Assembly: GCA_002298785.1 (NCBI GenBank)
Contig: DBMR01000086.1
Span: forward strand, 1-14,942
DNA length: 14,942 nucleotides
DNA from: Verrucomicrobia subdivision 3 bacterium UBA693
GTDB taxonomy: Bacteria; Verrucomicrobiota; Verrucomicrobiia; Limisphaerales; UBA8199
Direction of reading: 5' to 3'
The position numbers and the translations under genes were made by a program. The notes under the pieces are model-generated. The model was not told the origin of the DNA and ran no database searches. It saw only the letters and a program-made list of their open reading frames with translations. This document shows positions 14,055-14,942 of the stretch, one piece after another (the first letter of the stretch is position 1; each line of letters starts with the position of its first letter).

Positions 14055-14843
14055 ATGGCACAAAAGCTGGATCCAATTCCCAAACCAGAGGAGACACACG
14101 ATTCTGGCGCACCGCGCCCCCGGTTCCGCCTGTTTCGAACTCTCGCGGCGGTTCTACTCGTTTATCTGGTCACCGCCTATATCGTGCTTCCCTTGGCCTG
14201 GAGGCGGGATGTCGCCCGCCATGCCGCCCTCTTCAAGGCTCCCCGAATCACGCACACCGTCAATGGCATCCCTGGCGACCCAGTCAACCTCGCCCTCCTG
14301 GGGTCGGAAACCAACGTGGTACGCAGCATGATTGCGGCCGGCTGGTACCCTGCCGACCCCATTACGTTGCGCAGCAGCCTCCGAATTGCCGTGGATTCCG
14401 TCTTTCGTCGGCCGGACACCAATGCGCCGGTCAGCACGCTCGAACTCTTTGGCCGGAAGCAGGACCTTGCCTTCGAGCAACCGGTTGGCAACAACCCTCG
14501 TCAACGACATCACGTGCGCTTTTGGCGCTGGGATCAACTCGACCAAGGCCGCGAAGTCTGGTTTGGTGCCGCAACCTACGACGAAAGTGTCGGTCTCAGC
14601 CACACTACTGGCCAAATTACCCACCATGTTGCGCCGGAGGTGGACGCCGAACGTGATCGAATTCTTTCCCAGCTCCAAGCAGCCGATCAGATCTCCAAGG
14701 TGTCCTGGATCCCGAATTTTCATACCGAATTGGAGGGAAAGAATGGCGGCGGCGACCCTTGGCGTACCGACGGCCGCCTCGGCGTGGGAGAGTTGATCTT
14801 GCAGACCAACCCGCGAGCTGCGACGGCAGCTCCCGGCAAATAG
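14055..14843 (+). CDS. Membrane-anchored LssY C-terminal-domain protein
   Basis: A 262-residue protein: a basic, proline-rich cytoplasmic N-terminus, one membrane helix at about residues 29-48 (LAAVLLVYLVTAYIVLPLAW), then a globular domain at about 75-220. This matches my recollection of the LssY C-terminal family: PVNLALLGSETNVVRSMIAA, GWYPADPITLRSSLRIA, ELFGRKQDLAFEQPVG, RHHVRFWRW, WFGAATYDESVGLSHTTGQI and THHVAPEVDAERD. Histidines 152-153, 183 and 190-191 sit in the most conserved blocks. Full LssY proteins of the Legionella type carry additional membrane domains, often with PAP2 phosphatase or DedA-like parts; here the C-terminal domain stands alone behind one anchor. Its biochemical function is not established. 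No Shine-Dalgarno precedes the ATG, and no operon partner is visible. Confidence 0.85.
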   Translation: MAQKLDPIPKPEETHDSGAPRPRFRLFRTLAAVLLVYLVTAYIVLPLAWRRDVARHAALFKAPRITHTVNGIPGDPVNLALLGSETNVVRSMIAAGWYPADPITLRSSLRIAVDSVFRRPDTNAPVSTLELFGRKQDLAFEQPVGNNPRQRHHVRFWRWDQLDQGREVWFGAATYDESVGLSHTTGQITHHVAPEVDAERDRILSQLQAADQISKVSWIPNFHTELEGKNGGGDPWRTDGRLGVGELILQTNPRAATAAPGK

Positions 14844-14904
14844 CGCCGCCCGCCAACGCGCGTTTGATTGTAATGGCCAAGCGCCGGCAAAAAAGGGATA
14901 GTCG

Positions 14905-14938
14905 GGCCAGGTCGCGGAATTGTCAGCGACCTCCGGCC
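14905..14938 (+). terminator. Strong hairpin downstream of the LssY-domain gene
   Basis: AGGTCGC (14909-14915) and GCGACCT (14926-14932) form a perfect 7-bp stem with a 10-base loop. The stem can extend by GGCC/GGCC (14905-14908 with 14935-14938) past a 2-base bulge. It lies 61 bp after the stop codon, a usual place for a terminator, but the window ends before any T tract could be seen. Confidence 0.4.
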
Positions 14939-14942
14939 GAGC

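Overview
The window is GC-rich and its gene set points to an environmental Verrucomicrobium, probably Pedosphaera/Limisphaerales-like, or another PVC bacterium. The pointers are an ECF sigma factor of the kinase-associated type, a transmembrane Hanks-type Ser/Thr kinase with C-terminal TPRs, a very large HEAT/TPR lipoprotein, a BspA-type leucine-rich-repeat protein with a C-terminal module I associate with this group, and weak or absent Shine-Dalgarno sites on several genes. This assignment rests on family recognition from sequence alone, not on a database search. No rRNA, tRNA, CRISPR array, insertion sequence or phage gene was seen.

Layout. From the left edge to about 11.26 kb everything coding lies on the minus strand. 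Read in the direction of transcription (right to left): a Ser/Thr kinase (8937-11261); 10 bp downstream, a 2118-residue lipoprotein of HEAT repeats, TPRs and a C-terminal beta-sandwich-like domain (2570-8926); a 236-bp spacer; a secreted LRR_5/BspA protein (993-2333); a short, apparently truncated methyltransferase N-terminus (753-959); a small lipoprotein (323-715); and an overlapping small ORF (112-333). On the plus strand, divergent from the kinase across a 297-bp spacer, is the ECF sigma factor (11559-12125). It converges on, and overlaps by 19 bp, a minus-strand lipoprotein-type alpha/beta hydrolase (12107-13474). A 580-bp non-coding spacer with two inverted-repeat structures separates the hydrolase from a plus-strand, membrane-anchored LssY C-terminal-domain protein (14055-14843).

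How it may work together. The most coherent unit is sigma factor / kinase / giant lipoprotein. The kinase has a complete cytoplasmic catalytic domain, one membrane segment and an outward TPR domain. The giant lipoprotein should sit in the same extracytoplasmic compartment and is built from protein-protein interaction repeats. The sigma factor has no acidic DAED-like cluster at the start of its 'LVHEAWLRL' region 2 helix and has threonines there (Thr45, Thr49). That fits activation by phosphorylation rather than by anti-sigma release. The inferred system is an envelope-sensing kinase that switches on a dedicated sigma factor, with the lipoprotein as sensor, scaffold or effector. The pairing of such sigma factors and kinases is known; the divergent layout coupled to a HEAT-TPR-lectin-like lipoprotein is what deserves a second look.
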